Of a DNA stretch of 64,000 nt, positions 35,633-47,653 are shown piece by piece (the stretch's first letter is position 1; each line of letters begins with the position of its first letter). This DNA comes from Nothopassalora personata (taxonomy: Eukaryota > Ascomycota > Dothideomycetes > Mycosphaerellales > Mycosphaerellaceae): contig CM066290.1 in NCBI GenBank assembly GCA_033816765.1, positions 2,790,001-2,854,000 on the forward strand, in the 5' to 3' direction. The position numbers were made by a program, and so were the translations under genes. The notes beneath the pieces were generated by a model that was given only the letters and a program-made list of their open reading frames with translations, had not been told where the DNA came from and did not search any database.

Positions 35633-36126
35633 ATGCTTCGGGTACGGGTGCTTCTAGTCCTTAGATCTTACTTGTTTCTTATAGTTACTTATCTTCCCTT
35701 AACTCACTTTCTAGCTACGCGATAGACTCGTCTTTAGATTTATTAGGTTACTAGTACTAACACTTACTTGTCTTATAAATAGCGTTTACATTATTCGACT
35801 ATCTAGCCCGTTCGGTTAATGCTAACATAGCTACCTAATCCCTCGCTAGTTTCGTAGCATGCGTTAACGTAGTATAACGGGCGCGAGTCGCGGATTATTA
35901 ACGTTACTATTACGGTCTCTATTAAAGAAATCCTTTCGACCTTTATAAACTGTCGCTAGCAGGCCCTAGGATTGCCTAACATCTTATATGTTAAGCTAAA
36001 TAGTAGGGTGAGCTACTATGCTACTATAAGACTACCTTAGCTTATAGCAACTAACTAAGCTACCTATAGTGCCCGGGCTTACTGCTTTAGAACCTAAGGA
36101 CAGGTTCGTAATAGGGGAGGATATAT

Positions 36127-36492
36127 TGACGACTAATAGGTTATGTTAACCTTAGGTTTAGAGGGGGTCCCTTATGTCTAACTTACCCTAATTTCATTTA
36201 GGTTTAATTAGACATTTAGGTAAGCTAGTAGGACCTAGTATAGCTATTAAGATATATACTGCGCAGTTAAGCATTGTAAGCGTAGCACGAAGGCAACAAT
36301 TCAATTCATACCTCTCGAGTAGAGGGCATAGGGGTTTAGGGTCCGCTAATCCTCTTATTTTATCTAGCTACTACGCTGCTCGTTACGTAACCTAATTTCC
36401 CGGTCCCGGGACCGGCAAATACCCCTGCTTACGTAAGCACCGCTCTATACCACCACAACTCGGACAGGCCTACATAGGGTAGTTAGTAGACA
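36127..36492 (+). repeat. 3' LTR of element C
   Basis: 366 bp, direct repeat of 24663-25029; starts TGACGACTAATAGG and ends TTAGTAGACA. Confidence 0.75.
36395..36420. repeat. 26-bp palindrome, copy 4 (in 3' LTR)
   Basis: Same core as copies 1-3, with ATTTCCCGG on the left and CCGGCAAAT on the right. Confidence 0.8.
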
Positions 36493-37410
36493 TTAGTAGG
36501 TAGCTAGGTTTACTATATCCGTAGTAAGTTCGTATTTCTTTCGAACTCCGGGATGCTCTATTCCCGTTACTATTCCTAATCTTACGACCTTTCTCGGTAA
36601 CGTCGAGTTCTATTAGCTATAGTCCGTAGTACGGTTTGTCCCTAGGCTTACTATTATAGTTGTTGTAGAAGCCTTTATTACGGTTGTCGTAGCCTAGTGT
36701 ATATCTAGCCTTTCCGGATATCTTAGAGTCGTATCGTCGTTCTATAGCTCTCTCGTAGAGCTTGTCGTTAAGATTAATCGTAACTCTAACGAGGTCGCCT
36801 AAGCTATCGATCTTCCGACCGTCCCTTATTAACTCGTCCTTAATATACTCCTTTAGTCCTCTTCGGTATATAACTTAAAGTGCTTCGTCGTCCTAATCGG
36901 TAAGTTGCGCGTATTCCTAGAATTTAGTAGTATATTCGGTAGTAGATGTCTTCTAGGTTAAATGCTAAATAACACGAGCGGTAGTAGTAATCTTATTAGA
37001 GACACTAAAGACGCTCTTTATAGCATACTTAAGATAGTTATATAACCTAAAGATTCCGTCGGCATTATCTTCTCCGTTACTATCTAGGTATTTCCTAAGG
37101 AATAGTTTAACCTAATACTATACTCGTCCTCTTAAGAAGGTAGTAGTAAAGATAGGCTTAAGGTTCTTAGGCATAGAGTTAAATAAGAAGTACATATCTA
37201 TCTAAGAGACCTAAGTGTCGAACTTGTCTCGGTCGCTATAGTAGTATTCTAGCTTACTAACCTTAAGGGTATCGTTACCTATATAAGTAGCTAAGGCATT
37301 AATAGTATCGTTCGCGGTCTAAGGTCGTCGGGCTCTACTTGCTTTACTAGGGGCGGGTGTTCCCTGTTTACTCTATCGGTCTCCTATCGTAGAGGGCGTT
37401 TAAGGCTATT
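36493..37410 (-). pseudogene. RIP-decayed gypsy gag, minus strand
   Basis: Read on the minus strand with stops read through, a Gag capsid domain appears: WIDMYFLF, RVWYWVKLFLRKYLD, TTKFWEYAQLTDWDDEAL, GLKEYIKDEL. Truncated on the left by the 3' LTR of element C. Confidence 0.75.
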
Positions 37411-37454
37411 AGGTTTAGTATATTATAAGTTAAGAAGATAAGCTTAATCGGGTT

Positions 37455-37799
37455 TGTTCTCGGGCCGATAGGAAGTTTAGGGAGAGTAATAAAGCAGTAG
37501 CTATCTTGTCTTATAAAGACTAAGTAGCAGTAAGGTAGAGGTTGTATTATAGTATATTCTAAACAGTAATATTAAATAGTAAGTTAAACGTATCGAAACT
37601 ATAAGGGATTCTTAGCGTTCCTAAATACAAAGGAGATTCGTAGATCTTAGTAATTAGTCTAAGCATTCTAAGCATAAGCAGTCTAATCAGTCTAAGCATA
37701 AGCAGTCTAATCGCCCTAAGTCTGAGCGCTTAGGCAGGATGAGTCACGTGCTCGTCTCGTTGTCATGATTCCAGGGTCTATGGGAATCATTCCGTAACA
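37455..37799 (-). repeat. RIP-mutated 5' LTR of the minus-strand gypsy
   Basis: Read on the minus strand it begins TGTTACGGAATGATTCCC, exactly like the LTR of element A, and carries the same CACGTGACTCATCC block. Its inner end is uncertain (37411 or 37455). It marks the edge of the dead transposon block; unmutated host sequence follows. Confidence 0.7.
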
Positions 37800-37868
37800 C
37801 CATGACGAGGTCGCAGGCAAGATGCAATAAGGTGATAGCAGACATGAAGACGGTCAATGGAAATTGTC

Positions 37869-38264
37869 TCAGCGGGTCTCTATATATTGGTGACCTTGGA
37901 AATTTGACTCATCGTCTGCAGGCGGCACAGCACAGCGCTTCCAGGGAAGACCGCTGCTTTTAGCTGTCCTCCTTCTTGCCTGAGCGCGTTTCTTGGTGAG
38001 CGCCTGCTTGGCCATTCCCTTGCGCCCTTTCTTCACCCGTGTATCTTGATGTCTCTTCAATCTCTTGCTCAAGTCTGCTGCCCGATCATACCACACGAGG
38101 GTCGCAAGTGCCTTGAGGAGTCTCTTATCCCACGAAGAACAGGGTGGCCAGTACCAGCCTTCACCCTGCGGAAAGCGTATAAGCAGACTTCGGTCCAGAG
38201 TCTGCGGACATTCGCCACCCCATCCGCGTACTACCTGCGCGATGGCCTGGTCCTTGTCCGCCAT
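37869..38264 (-). CDS. Hypothetical basic protein, uncertain
   Basis: 131 aa, ATG at 38264 with an in-frame stop just upstream. It is Lys/Arg-rich in residues 75-110 and has no domain I recognise. A further reading frame at 38290-38547 on the same strand and splice-like signals upstream (about 38470-38550) could mean a multi-exon gene of which this is one part. The sequence is not RIP-mutated. Confidence 0.3.
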   Translation of the reverse strand: MADKDQAIAQVVRGWGGECPQTLDRSLLIRFPQGEGWYWPPCSSWDKRLLKALATLVWYDRAADLSKRLKRHQDTRVKKGRKGMAKQALTKKRAQARRRTAKSSGLPWKRCAVPPADDESNFQGHQYIETR

Positions 38265-38729
38265 ACTCGCTGGGAAGTGTCAGCGCCCGTTATCGCTGTA
38301 AATGCTCTCCGTGCCATACTTGCCAGGAAATCGCACCGGCTGCCGTTCTATTTCCCGCCTGACCAACTGTATGAAGGCGCTGAGTCTTCTTCAACCAGAT
38401 TAATGATTCTGGGTGATTTGGCCTTGTAGCTCTCGGCGAGCAATCTGCTTTCCACATGTTGGTTACGGTCCCGTATTTCTGCCTACAACACACATTTGGA
38501 ACTGCTGCTACCAGTGCGCTCTCCGAGTGCTGTAGCCGACGTCGCACCTACAGCTCGGTCCATGTTCATTCATATCTCCGGGTAAGCACCGACAGCTCGC
38601 TCTGCACTGCACGCTATCCGCCGAGCACGAGCTTCTTCCAGCACGATAGTGGGGTACGTGATGATGAAAGTGGGTAGGTATGAGCGAGGGATTGGGCCAC
38701 CTCATGAAGTTTTGGAACCTTGGCGGCAT

Positions 38730-38775
38730 GGCATGGCTATGTACATATATATATGAATATATATTGTCAATATCC
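38730..38775 (+). promoter_or_regulatory. TATA-rich promoter region of the hydrolase gene
   Basis: An ATATATATAT and ATATATAT stretch lies about 80-110 bp upstream of the ATG at 38853. Confidence 0.4.
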
Positions 38776-38852
38776 TGACGCCAGGTTGTCGGTTCTCTGC
38801 ATATCGCTTGCCCTATACTCCTACACCCCCCAACCAGCGACCCACTCTTACC

Positions 38853-39868
38853 ATGGCCTCGAACCCACCAGGAAAGTGCTGCACCATTGGTGTCAAGCAT
38901 GAAGGCACACCGACCGGCGAGATCAAGAACATCGGCAACAGTGAGTATAGCAACCTGTTCTCCACGCACGTTGACCATCTACTAACCACTACCATCTAGT
39001 CAGCACATACTTCGCCTACCCAGAGTCCAAGGACACGTCCACCGCAATCCTCATCCTCACCGACGTAATCGGCCACAAGTTCAACAACGCCCAGCTCATC
39101 GCCGACCAATTCGCCGCAAATGGCTATTACGTCGTCATGCCCGACCTCTTCGAAGGCGACCCCATCCCTCTCAACCGCCCCGCCGACTTCGATATCATGA
39201 AGTGGCTGCAGACCTCCGGTCCCTCCAAGGGTCACACAACCAGCCAAGTCGACCCAATCGTCGAGGCGGTGATCAAGGATATGAAGCAGAACCAAGGCGT
39301 CAAGGAGATCGGCGCAGTCGGATACTGCTTTGGCGCCAAGTACGTGGCACGATACATGACCGGCAGCAAGGGCGTCGATGTCGGATACGTGGCACACCCA
39401 AGTTTCGTCGATGCGGATGAGATCAAGGCGCTGACTGGCCCACTTTCTATCGCGGCCGCCGAGACGGATCAGATCTTCCCCGCTGAAAAGCGTCGCGAAA
39501 CGGAGGATCTGCTCAAGGAGCACAAGAACAAGATTCCGTATCAGATCTCGCTGTACAGCGATGTCGAGCACGGGTTCGCTGTGCGTGCGGATACCACCAA
39601 GCAGTCTGTCAAGTACGCGAAGGAGGCTGCGTTCCTCCAGGCTGTGGCTTGGTTTGATGAGTTCCTCAAGGTAAGGTCAGATCCAAGTGAGCCATGCAGT
39701 CGTGGTTGAGTTAGCAGTGTCTCACATGGTCATTTCCACTACATCGTGGCGGAATTCGCTGAGGGAGACGCTGCTAGCCTGTCGCGAAAGTCTGGCTCCC
39801 TTTCTTGATGCATGCGAGTGTGCTGATTTGTCTTTGGTATGTAGGGAAACAGGACCTGGGCTGCGTAG
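38853..39868 (+). CDS. Dienelactone hydrolase family protein
   Basis: 260 aa in three exons: 38853-38940, 39000-39670 and 39845-39868. Introns are 59 and 174 nt, both GT-AG; if the second is retained the protein ends at 39709 instead. The family catalytic triad is visible: nucleophile Cys (about 139) in GYCFGA, Asp (about 185) in ETDQ, His (about 220) in EHGF. The N-terminus (CCTIGVKHEGTPTG) is typical of fungal members. It is an alpha/beta-hydrolase predicted to act on lactone or ester substrates in the cytosol; the substrate is unknown. Convergent with the sterol transporter gene at 41437. Confidence 0.9.
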
Positions 39869-40374
39869 ATGAGCACTTCTCAATCGATGGAGGACCGCCG
39901 GCAGAGCTCGATGTCTATGTATCCATCCTGGCCCAAGAAGAGGTCCTGGGGGAGAGGAGAAGCGGTCTAGCCGCGCTTGAACGAGCGCGTCGTGATCCAT
40001 AGATGCTATCACGTTTACGTACTTGATATGTGAAATGATCTTTCAACGCTTGTACAGCCCGCGCTTTCTCGCGTGCTGAAATCCAATGGATGGTCGCACC
40101 AGAGGTTGTATGCTTACAGCAAGACACATCTCTTCCATGAGTCTGCTGAGTCTGCCCTTGCATGTTCCACTCACGCAAGACAGGTCGTGACAGAATATCC
40201 AAACACGCAGCACTCTCTCGCCAGTACGTCAAAGCGAACCACGACTAGATCGGCAAGACGAGCAGCACGTGAGAAGACTCATCATCACAACGAAGATACC
40301 CTAAAATGGGAAAGAAACCTTCTTCTCCAGCCGCCGGCCCGAAGACCAACGCTCTGATGAAAAAACGGAATCAG

Positions 40375-40513
40375 TAGAGAAGGGAGGAATCGAACTCTCC
40401 GTCTCGTGAGTTTGGTAATGGTACTGGCGAAACGAGTTGCCACCCTCAGCATGCCAAATGATTGCAAGACAGCTTTGGGCCCCCCACGGATCCTGCCATT
40501 GGACGACTTCTCC
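40375..40513 (-). ncRNA. tRNA-like Pol III transcription unit, minus-strand copy
   Basis: 139 nt. Acceptor GGAGAAG pairs fully with CTTCTCT (one wobble). The D arm GTCC...GGAT is of tRNA-Glu type. The anticodon stem is CGTGG/TCACG, and the T stem has a one-base bulge before TTCGATT. A 70-nt insert sits in the anticodon loop, which lacks U33, so decoding is unlikely. A T6 run follows about 12 nt downstream. A paralogue lies at 40950 on the other strand. Confidence 0.6.
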
Positions 40514-40949
40514 TGTTTTTTGTGCATGTATTGGTGAAGGGAAGGGAGAAGGAAATCTTGAGAGGGAGGGTGGCCTTTTGTACTGACGGTCCCCCTGCGG
40601 ATGGAGCTGGGATGTGACTAGCTGTGGAGAATGGGAGCTGATCATTGGGTAGGAGTGAGGACCGTCATGAGCTCCCGGTAGAGCCTTGGCGGCATTTGTC
40701 GAAGGAATGTTCCCAAGGTGGTATTACCATGAGCCCGAGAAACTGGTAAGCAGCATCGGCGTGCCGGAAGCTTCACATCCATACCTTACCAGCATCCTCA
40801 CTGGTCATCACAACTACTACTCATTGCAAAACTGAGCGTCCTCAGACCCGCTCCCGATTGTGGCAGTGCTCAACCCCATTCATAAAACCGCATCTCTCCT
40901 CCCACGGTCCTCCTCTTCCTTTCCCTCCACTACCACCAAAAAATTTCAA

Positions 40950-41084
40950 GGAGAGGTCGTCCAACGGTCAGGATCTCTGAGGGGCCCTAGCTGTCTCATT
41001 CTTTTTGACATGCGAAGGGTGGCAACCGTCCGCCAGTACCATTCCAAACTCAGAAGATGTGGTGTTCGATTCCCACTCTCTCTA
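40950..41084 (+). ncRNA. tRNA-like Pol III transcription unit, plus-strand copy
   Basis: 135 nt, paralogue of 40375-40513. The stems covary: acceptor GGAGAGG/TCTCTCT, anticodon stem TCTGA/TCAGA, T stem GTGG-G/CCCAC with the same bulge position. The loop insert shares AGGGTGGCAAC and GCCAGTACCATT with the other copy. TTTT follows downstream. Upstream flanks are also alike (pyrimidine-rich, then CCAAAAAA). Confidence 0.6.
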
Positions 41085-41436
41085 GTCAATCCGTTTTCAT
41101 CAGTTTGTTGGCTTCAAGCTGGCAGCTGGAGAAGAACATTTTTGACGGTCGTGATTGCTCTCATGACTGTGCTGCGTTCTCTCCGACCGTATTGTCTCAT
41201 TGCTATTGTTCTACATTGCTGACGCTCCACATCGCGCCCCTTCTCGCTGCTTTCTCGTGGCTCTCCTGTCGCTGCCTTCTTCCTGGTGCCTCGGTTCTCA
41301 GGACAGACATGTGTCTAGGAAAGATAATCAGGTCAGCACACTCTTTTGGTATACTCATATTCATAAAGATAGGTTCGCCACATATAGTAACGCTCACAAC
41401 GCTTGCGAATCATTATGCAAAGGATCTACCCATCCA

Positions 41437-44400
41437 TCACGCCGTCTTCTGCCTTTTCCTCCTCTCTACAGCCTCTTTAAGCTGCGCAAGCTTTTCCTCC
41501 GTTGTACGAATCTGCTCATCCATCTGTCGATCCGACATTCGTTCGTCTACTAACTGTTTGCCGACCTTTTTCGCACCCAGTACTTTCTGCTGCTCGCGAT
41601 CTCGCGTCAGTGGAGACCTGTAAACATTCTCGACGCCAACTCGATCTTCCAGCCAATCCCAAAGCGCACTTTCCTCTCGTCTCCAGATCTCCTCGTAAGC
41701 TGCGATCCGTTCTGGCGACGAATAGCCTGGGAAAGCGACATTGCTGTCCTTTCGAGGGGAGGTGAACCAGTTGTATGCCAAGAGCAAGCTCAAGAAGAAA
41801 ATGGTGAAGTGTGACGGAGATATTCTGACCATCGAGGTTATCGGCTCGAGTATCTGGCGAACGGGCTCCAATGGACCCCAGCCTGCAGCTTTCTTCTCTT
41901 CAGCAATGTCAGCCTCACGCTTTATGATTGCCTCTTCTGCGTCAAAGACTTCCTTCTTGCCCTTGCGCTTGCCTTTTCGTGTCATGCCTTTCACAGGCGG
42001 TTTGGTGATGACGGCAGCTCTGAGTGCTGCAGTGATTTGCTTCACATACTCAGTCTGTCCTTTTTCGGCACCTGTCTCGATGGGAGCTAGATTGGTCAGC
42101 GCATGTCTCCAAGCTGTCTGATTGCGTCTTTCTCGACTTACATTTCAGCCAGCTTTTGCCAGTCCATTCGATCGTGCAGCTGGCAATGATCCTTGTCGAG
42201 TTGGCTGGACCCCACATCAAACAGTATCTCGTTCTTGTGGTGAATACATTTCCACTCGGAACGTCAGGTGTCACCGTACTGCAGTCGACTGAAACCGCCT
42301 TGTCGAGATCGTACGCTTTAAGAGTGTTGGTTGTGATGCACTTCGTCTGCTTTGGTCCGACTGGACCACTGAGTGGCTTGGTATAGTCAAATGTAAACGT
42401 TGTGTGGTCGTTGTCGAGACCGGTCTTGTCGTCAGCATAGTTCAGATCTCGAGACTTTTGAACCTCCACTAGCCACTTGCGCATGAAAGCACCAGATGCA
42501 GGTCCGAACATCATCGAGTAGACTTTACCTAGGGGTGCCGGTATTGTTGTGTCTGTCAGTGGCCGGTCGTAGTGCTCGCTGCTCTCTCCACATTGTGTCG
42601 GTTCATGTGTGGGAGCACCAGGATACTCGCTGCTCACTGCCGCACCCACCACAGCGGTATCAGCGCCCTCCAAACCCTTTGGCGGTCCATTCGACTGAGG
42701 TGCGCTGTTGAATGGGATTGTGGACGGCTTGCGGCTTAACGTGGGATCGCCGCCAGCTTCACTGCCAACAGTACTGGCTGCAAGGCCACCATCTGCGAAG
42801 CTGTCTGCATCGTCGTCTGCATCTTCATCGTAGATTTCGTCTTCACTGCCTTCTTCGGTGTCATCTTCGCTGGCGTCCGGCTCAGCCACTTCGGTCTTAT
42901 CTCCAGTGGTAGCATCGTCCAGCGTCACACCATTTAACGAGCTCTTTAGGTTCGGATGACTGATCTTCCAGATCCCAATGAGTAGTTCGTACGTAGAATC
43001 ACGGGCCACAAGACTTGCGAAAGTGTTGCGCGCATGCAGTGTCGAAATGACGATTGCATTAGGAAAGATCACGGCCGTGCTCTTCTTCTCCACAGACACG
43101 ACCTCGTCAAAACTAATGACCAAATTCGTCACCCATCCCAGGATGTTGCTTGAGAAGCATATGTGGCCTTCCGAAACGTAAAGCCGTCCGTGCAAGAGGA
43201 TGTCACGCTGCAAGGCTGCGCTATAATCCTCTATCAGGTAGTCATCCTCAGGCACGCTTCTGAACAGTTGATGGAAGTCTTTGTTGCGCCTATTGCTAGC
43301 CACAGCAAATCCAGTCATCCGATGCCCACTGCCAAGCGCATTCGGGTTTGCCAGACCTGTGGATGTGTGCCTCGATGCCTCTGCGATCGAGTTGGTAGTT
43401 CCGGCGGTGGCTGAGCTACCGCGATGTTTCCGCCTGCCGCTTAGCTTACTGCGGACACTACCCGATCGTTTGATGCCGCTGTTATCGGGATCAACAACCG
43501 ACCTGGGCGGGGTCTGAGTTCCGTTCACCGTTTCTCGCTCGGTGGGTGCGACCGATGGAGGCCCACCCGTACTGACTTGACTTACAGCAGGTGCTATTGG
43601 CTTCTCGTAGGCCGAAGACACAGCTCGTGCTGCAGCGTCTTGTTCCACTTTCCTAGCACGATCGCCTTCCTGCGCGGCGCCATTGGATTGAGGCGGATCA
43701 GCAACTGGTGCCATGTTGCCCGAACCGTGATTGTCCAGTATGCCAAGATGGCTCAAGCTGAGGTTGCCTTGACCGAGTGTTGCAATGGCGAGTGGCCTGC
43801 GTTCTCCCTCTTCCGTCGCCGTGGAAGGCTTGCTGTCTGTGCCTGCCGCAATCTCCTCGCTGCCTGTTTGACCTGCCGATGGCTCGTTGCTAGACTTGCT
43901 CTTCTGAGTCGGTAGGGTGGTGAAGCTGCCCGTCAACTGGGTGCTGGCTTTTTGGGCAGCACCAAATACCGACGAGAAGAATCCGACTGGGCTGCTGGGC
44001 TGTGTAGGTGATGTCAACGTGCCACCAGGAGTCTTGGTCTCCTCGACGGTCGGTGGAAGAGGCGCAGTGATCGATGTCGAGAGTTTGCTGGGCAAGTTCG
44101 CGGGTTGTGCTCGGCGATGTCTAATGCTCTCAACCGAATTCAAGCTACGAGCTGCAGGCGATGCTTTTTGCGGAGACGCTGGTCGCGAGGAGAATACGGA
44201 GGCGTCGGCGTTGGGATCGGTGGGCGTCGGCGGAGTGACAACGGTGGTTGGTGTGCGAAGGAGATTTGGCGGGGTGGACGGGGCGGACGTGGTGGTGCCG
44301 ATTAGCTGTCGTCCGCGCTGCTTTCGAGTCTGCCGTCGCTCCTCCTGTCTGCGCGATGGAGCCTCCTCTTCAACTTGTGGTGACTGCGTCTCCTCAAGAT

Positions 44401-45623
44401 TGTTCTGAGACGTGCTCGCTGCCGAAGAGCTCGAGCTATTCGTCCTACTGGACGACTTGAGCAGGGCACCAAGCCCGGAGCTCCCGGCTCCTCCAGTCTT
44501 CGCAGCTATGTCTCTACCAGACTTCTTGCGACTCAGGGCAAACGTTTGGCGAAGCTTCTTGCCTGGAGATGGGCTGCGCGCAGGCGCAGAGGGCGCAGGG
44601 AGAGTGTCCACGTTGGCGGGCTCGGCGAGGGCAGGGACGTTGTTGGAAGCATGAGCTGTAGATACAGCCTCAGGGAATGACACAAGGTGCGCGTCGTGTA
44701 CAACAGGTTTCGTTTGCGCGCTGATCTCAGGAGATGACAGGGTAAGAAGGCCGGCGTGGGACTGGTGTGGGCTCCTGACGGGATGCCTGTTGGTAGGATC
44801 TGGTCAACTTTTGTGTTTGCAGGACTGCGCCAAATGATAGCAGCGAGTGTAGGGTCGGAACGTGTTCTGCCGGGCCAACCAGGGACATGTACGTGCCAAG
44901 GATGGAACAAGGCTGGGTGAGGTCGAGGTTGTCGAAGGGTGTGTGTACTGTAGACATGACGGCAGCAAGATGGCTGAAGCTGACACCAGCATGCGATCAT
45001 CCAGGGTTGCCTCGCGGCCGCCGCGTGCTCGGCGCCCCACATCCAGCAACGCCTGCTTCGATCCGCTTTCGTCGTTGCGAGACAAGACGGCTACGAGCAG
45101 AACGACCAACAGGAATGTTGTGGGCAGCAGTGCAAACATGAGAGAAAACTTACCCATCGACATCAAATCTCTCGTCGTCTGTCAAAAGACTGCTGCTACC
45201 ACGTCCGTCAAGCAGAGAGAGCTCCGAGCGACTTCTGGGAGATATATCGTTTGAATCTACACCAAGTGTGCGATCAGGTTTCTCTCCAGATTCGTCGCGC
45301 TTAGATTTCCGCTTGGTCTTGGACAGCAGCGCGGAAAGACGTCCTCCAGGCACCTCGTCGCTGTTGCGTCTGTCGTCCACAGATCGTCTTCGCGTGTGGT
45401 CTTTGACCCTGTCAATGGCAGACCCGACCGATGCTCCAAGACCAACAGTGCCGTCGCCTGAATTTCTCAACGCTAGCTTGCTGGACGCAGCGTCGCTGTC
45501 GCCAGAGCTGTTTGGCAATGAGTTGGTCGAAGTGTTGACCAGTCGTCCTTTGTTTCGTCCTCGGAGCTTGCTGACGCCCCGCGGCGGTGTACCAGTACCA
45601 CCACCGACTTCTGCCAGTGACAT
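41437..45623 (-). CDS. Lam/Ysp2-type sterol transfer protein (GRAM-VASt-TM)
   Basis: Model of 1250 aa in three exons: 45623-45154, 44774-42142, 42086-41437. The 55-nt intron 42087-42141 is clear; the 379-nt intron 44775-45153 has two possible acceptors (44774 or 44786). A Ser/Pro-rich disordered N-terminus leads to a GRAM domain (about 650-760; DYLIEDYSAAL, LYVSEGHICFSSNILGW), an acidic linker (DDTEEGSEDE), one VASt domain (about 885-1060; MFGPASGAFM, FDYTKPLSGPVGPKQTKC), one membrane segment (about 1126-1141) and a C-terminal coiled coil. The family moves sterol at ER-plasma membrane contact sites. One VASt domain is as in Lam5/Lam6 or GRAMD1 rather than the two of yeast Ysp2. Confidence 0.88.
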
Positions 45624-46066
45624 GGCGTTGGGGAGTGCCGGGAGTGCCGCTGAGCGCAACACCTGGAGGCTGTACTATGTTACATGACAATGTCCTGACA
45701 GTGTCGGTGCCGCTTGACCTCGGTTTCCAGGTTTGTTTGCGAATGAATCGAGCAGCCTTAGACGCTACCGCCGCGACCAGCGCGACGTACCGTGTAGTGA
45801 TGAGCTTTGCTAGGCATACGAGACTGTGCTTTGCTCCAAAGCATGAAACAGGGGTATCCAATGTTGGACGGTGAGGTTGCTAAATACAAAACGTCACCGT
45901 GATCGCGGGCGTGGACAAGGTTCACAACCGAGATCCTTGCGCCATGACTTGAAACCTTGCAAGTTGCGGCACATCTCCACGTGCCTGCCCTGCCATCCAC
46001 GACCACGACGGCGGCACGAGAAGTTGACACTGACCACCAACTCCTACACATCAAGTATCATCATCT
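45624..46066. promoter_or_regulatory. Divergent promoter region
   Basis: 443 bp between the starts of the sterol transporter (minus) and the MIT protein (plus). No further gene seen. Confidence 0.5.
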
Positions 46067-47653
46067 ATGGCTGACATAGCGCCTCTCACAAGCGTGAGCA
46101 CAGCAGTTGTGGCGATGGGGCAAACGCACTGGCTGATGCAAGTATAGGCGCATGCACATGCACGCAAGGCATCCGAAGCGACGGAGCATGTGGACCTTGA
46201 ACTGGCTGCCGACGAGCATCAGCATGCAGCGACCGACTATGCGAGGACGGCGCGAGCGTCTAGCGATCCAGAGGTCTGATCACGCAGTTTTCCGCGTTGA
46301 ATAGCACTGACACGAACAAAGGCGCTGCGTGTATTAAAGCTCCTCGAAGATCAACACCTCAAGCTGGCCCAGCTCATCCGGTCTCCAGAGCTATACGAGC
46401 AGGCCGATCGATCAGATCGTGACGATGCAAACACTAGCAAAGACGCCGGCCTGGCTGTATCACGACATGACTTCGCGAATCACCGGAATGCACCGTCGGG
46501 CTCAAAGCCAGCGTCGACCACGATGGCCCTGGCCGCGGCTCGTTTAGGTAGTCAGGCACGCGGATCTTCTCCTTCGCTTGCGCGAGATATTGCGTCGAGA
46601 CGTGGCATCCCTTCGTCCAGCAGGAATCCGCCCTCTGCAGCCGCTCAGGCTAGAGCACGGCAGCTCTCCCCGGAGTCGCTTCGCCGTGGTCGCCCTCCAT
46701 CAACACCAAAGATACCACCATCGGTCGTGGACAGTCAGAACTTACGGAACTTGCAACGTGCAGAGCGGAGCGCCAAGAAAGCCGAGGATGATGATGCCTT
46801 CTCCAAGTTCTACAGCAATCTGACTACCGGGACCATGTCGAAGCTGTCGTCCGTCCTGGCGTACGCAGGATTGCCACTCACGGCTGACGATGTGCAAATC
46901 GATCAGAGCAGACAGAGCCTGGACAAGCGTACTGTCAGAGCACACAACGATCCAGATGTCAAGAAAATCTACTCCAAGGCAGCTTTGGATGCAATCGAAG
47001 ACGAGCATCGGAAACGAGGCGCTCAAGGCGGCGTCTTTGGCCCTGCTGAGAGCTTCTACGTAGTGCAGACAGGCGGGGGCACTTATTCCTACGCAGACAT
47101 TGCTAAAGCGCAGCAACAACAACTTGGCGGCATCGATGAAGAAGACGAGGAAGCGTTCGTGGATGCCCGAGAAGCGCAAGCACCTCCATCGCCACGCCAC
47201 AGTCGGTTCTCAAGTAAGCAACGGGGCTCCTTTGGCAAGTCCAGGACGCACGAGGAGCTGGAGCTGGAAAATTCGACGCTGAAAGTGACTCTGGAGCAAT
47301 TGGCAGTCCGCCTCGCTGAGTTCGAGTCTCACGCACAGGATGCATCGATGGCTGCGTTGACGCAAAGCATGGCAAGCTTGCACAACCAGACCACTCCAGG
47401 TGTCCCGGATCCTGCATTGTCTAACCGTCTGAAACAACTCGAGAAGAAGCTTGAAGAACAGGCAGAGGAGCGACAGAAGCTGCAGATTCTGGCAGCCAAG
47501 CAAGACAAGTCCCTGAAGCAATACAAAGCCAAATGGGAAGACATCAAGAAAAGCGCCAAAGAGAAGGAGAAGGCCAAGAGAGAAAAGTCAGAAGCCGAAG
47601 CGAAGAACATCCCAACGGCACCAGCAGAGGATAGTGAGGTCACACAAGGCTGA
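46067..47653 (+). CDS. MIT-domain coiled-coil protein
   Basis: 494 aa in three exons: 46067-46093, 46148-46273 and 46322-47653. Introns are 54 and 48 nt with CTGAT and CTGAC branch sites; all joins keep phase 0. Residues 1-75 form an Ala-rich three-helix MIT-like domain (AHAHARKASEATEHVDLELAADEH, then ALRVLKLLEDQHLKLAQLI). The middle is Ser/Pro-rich and disordered, with a conserved FSKFYSNLTTGTMSKLSSVLAYAG block. Two coiled-coil stretches (about 358-385, 415-480) end in a Lys/Glu-rich tail. MIT domains bind ESCRT-III tails, so a role in endosomal sorting or autophagy is likely but not shown. Confidence 0.75.

Larger units (their letters stand above)
24663..36492 (+). mobile_element. RIP-inactivated giant gypsy element C, 11.8 kb
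   Basis: Direct repeats 24663-25029 and 36127-36492 act as LTRs. Between them lie a repeat-rich leader, gag, protease, reverse transcriptase, RNase H, integrase and a further long ORF (ORF3). The target duplication is unclear; TAGTA occurs next to both outer ends if the ends are shifted by one base. Ordinary fungal gypsy elements are 5-8 kb, so this one is large, mainly because of ORF3. Confidence 0.75.

Noticed and set aside
38508..38978. 156-codon minus-strand ORF
   Set aside because: It overlaps the promoter and first exon of the well-supported dienelactone hydrolase gene.
43917..44408. 163-codon plus-strand ORF
   Set aside because: Shadow of the Ser/Pro-rich N-terminal half of the sterol transporter.
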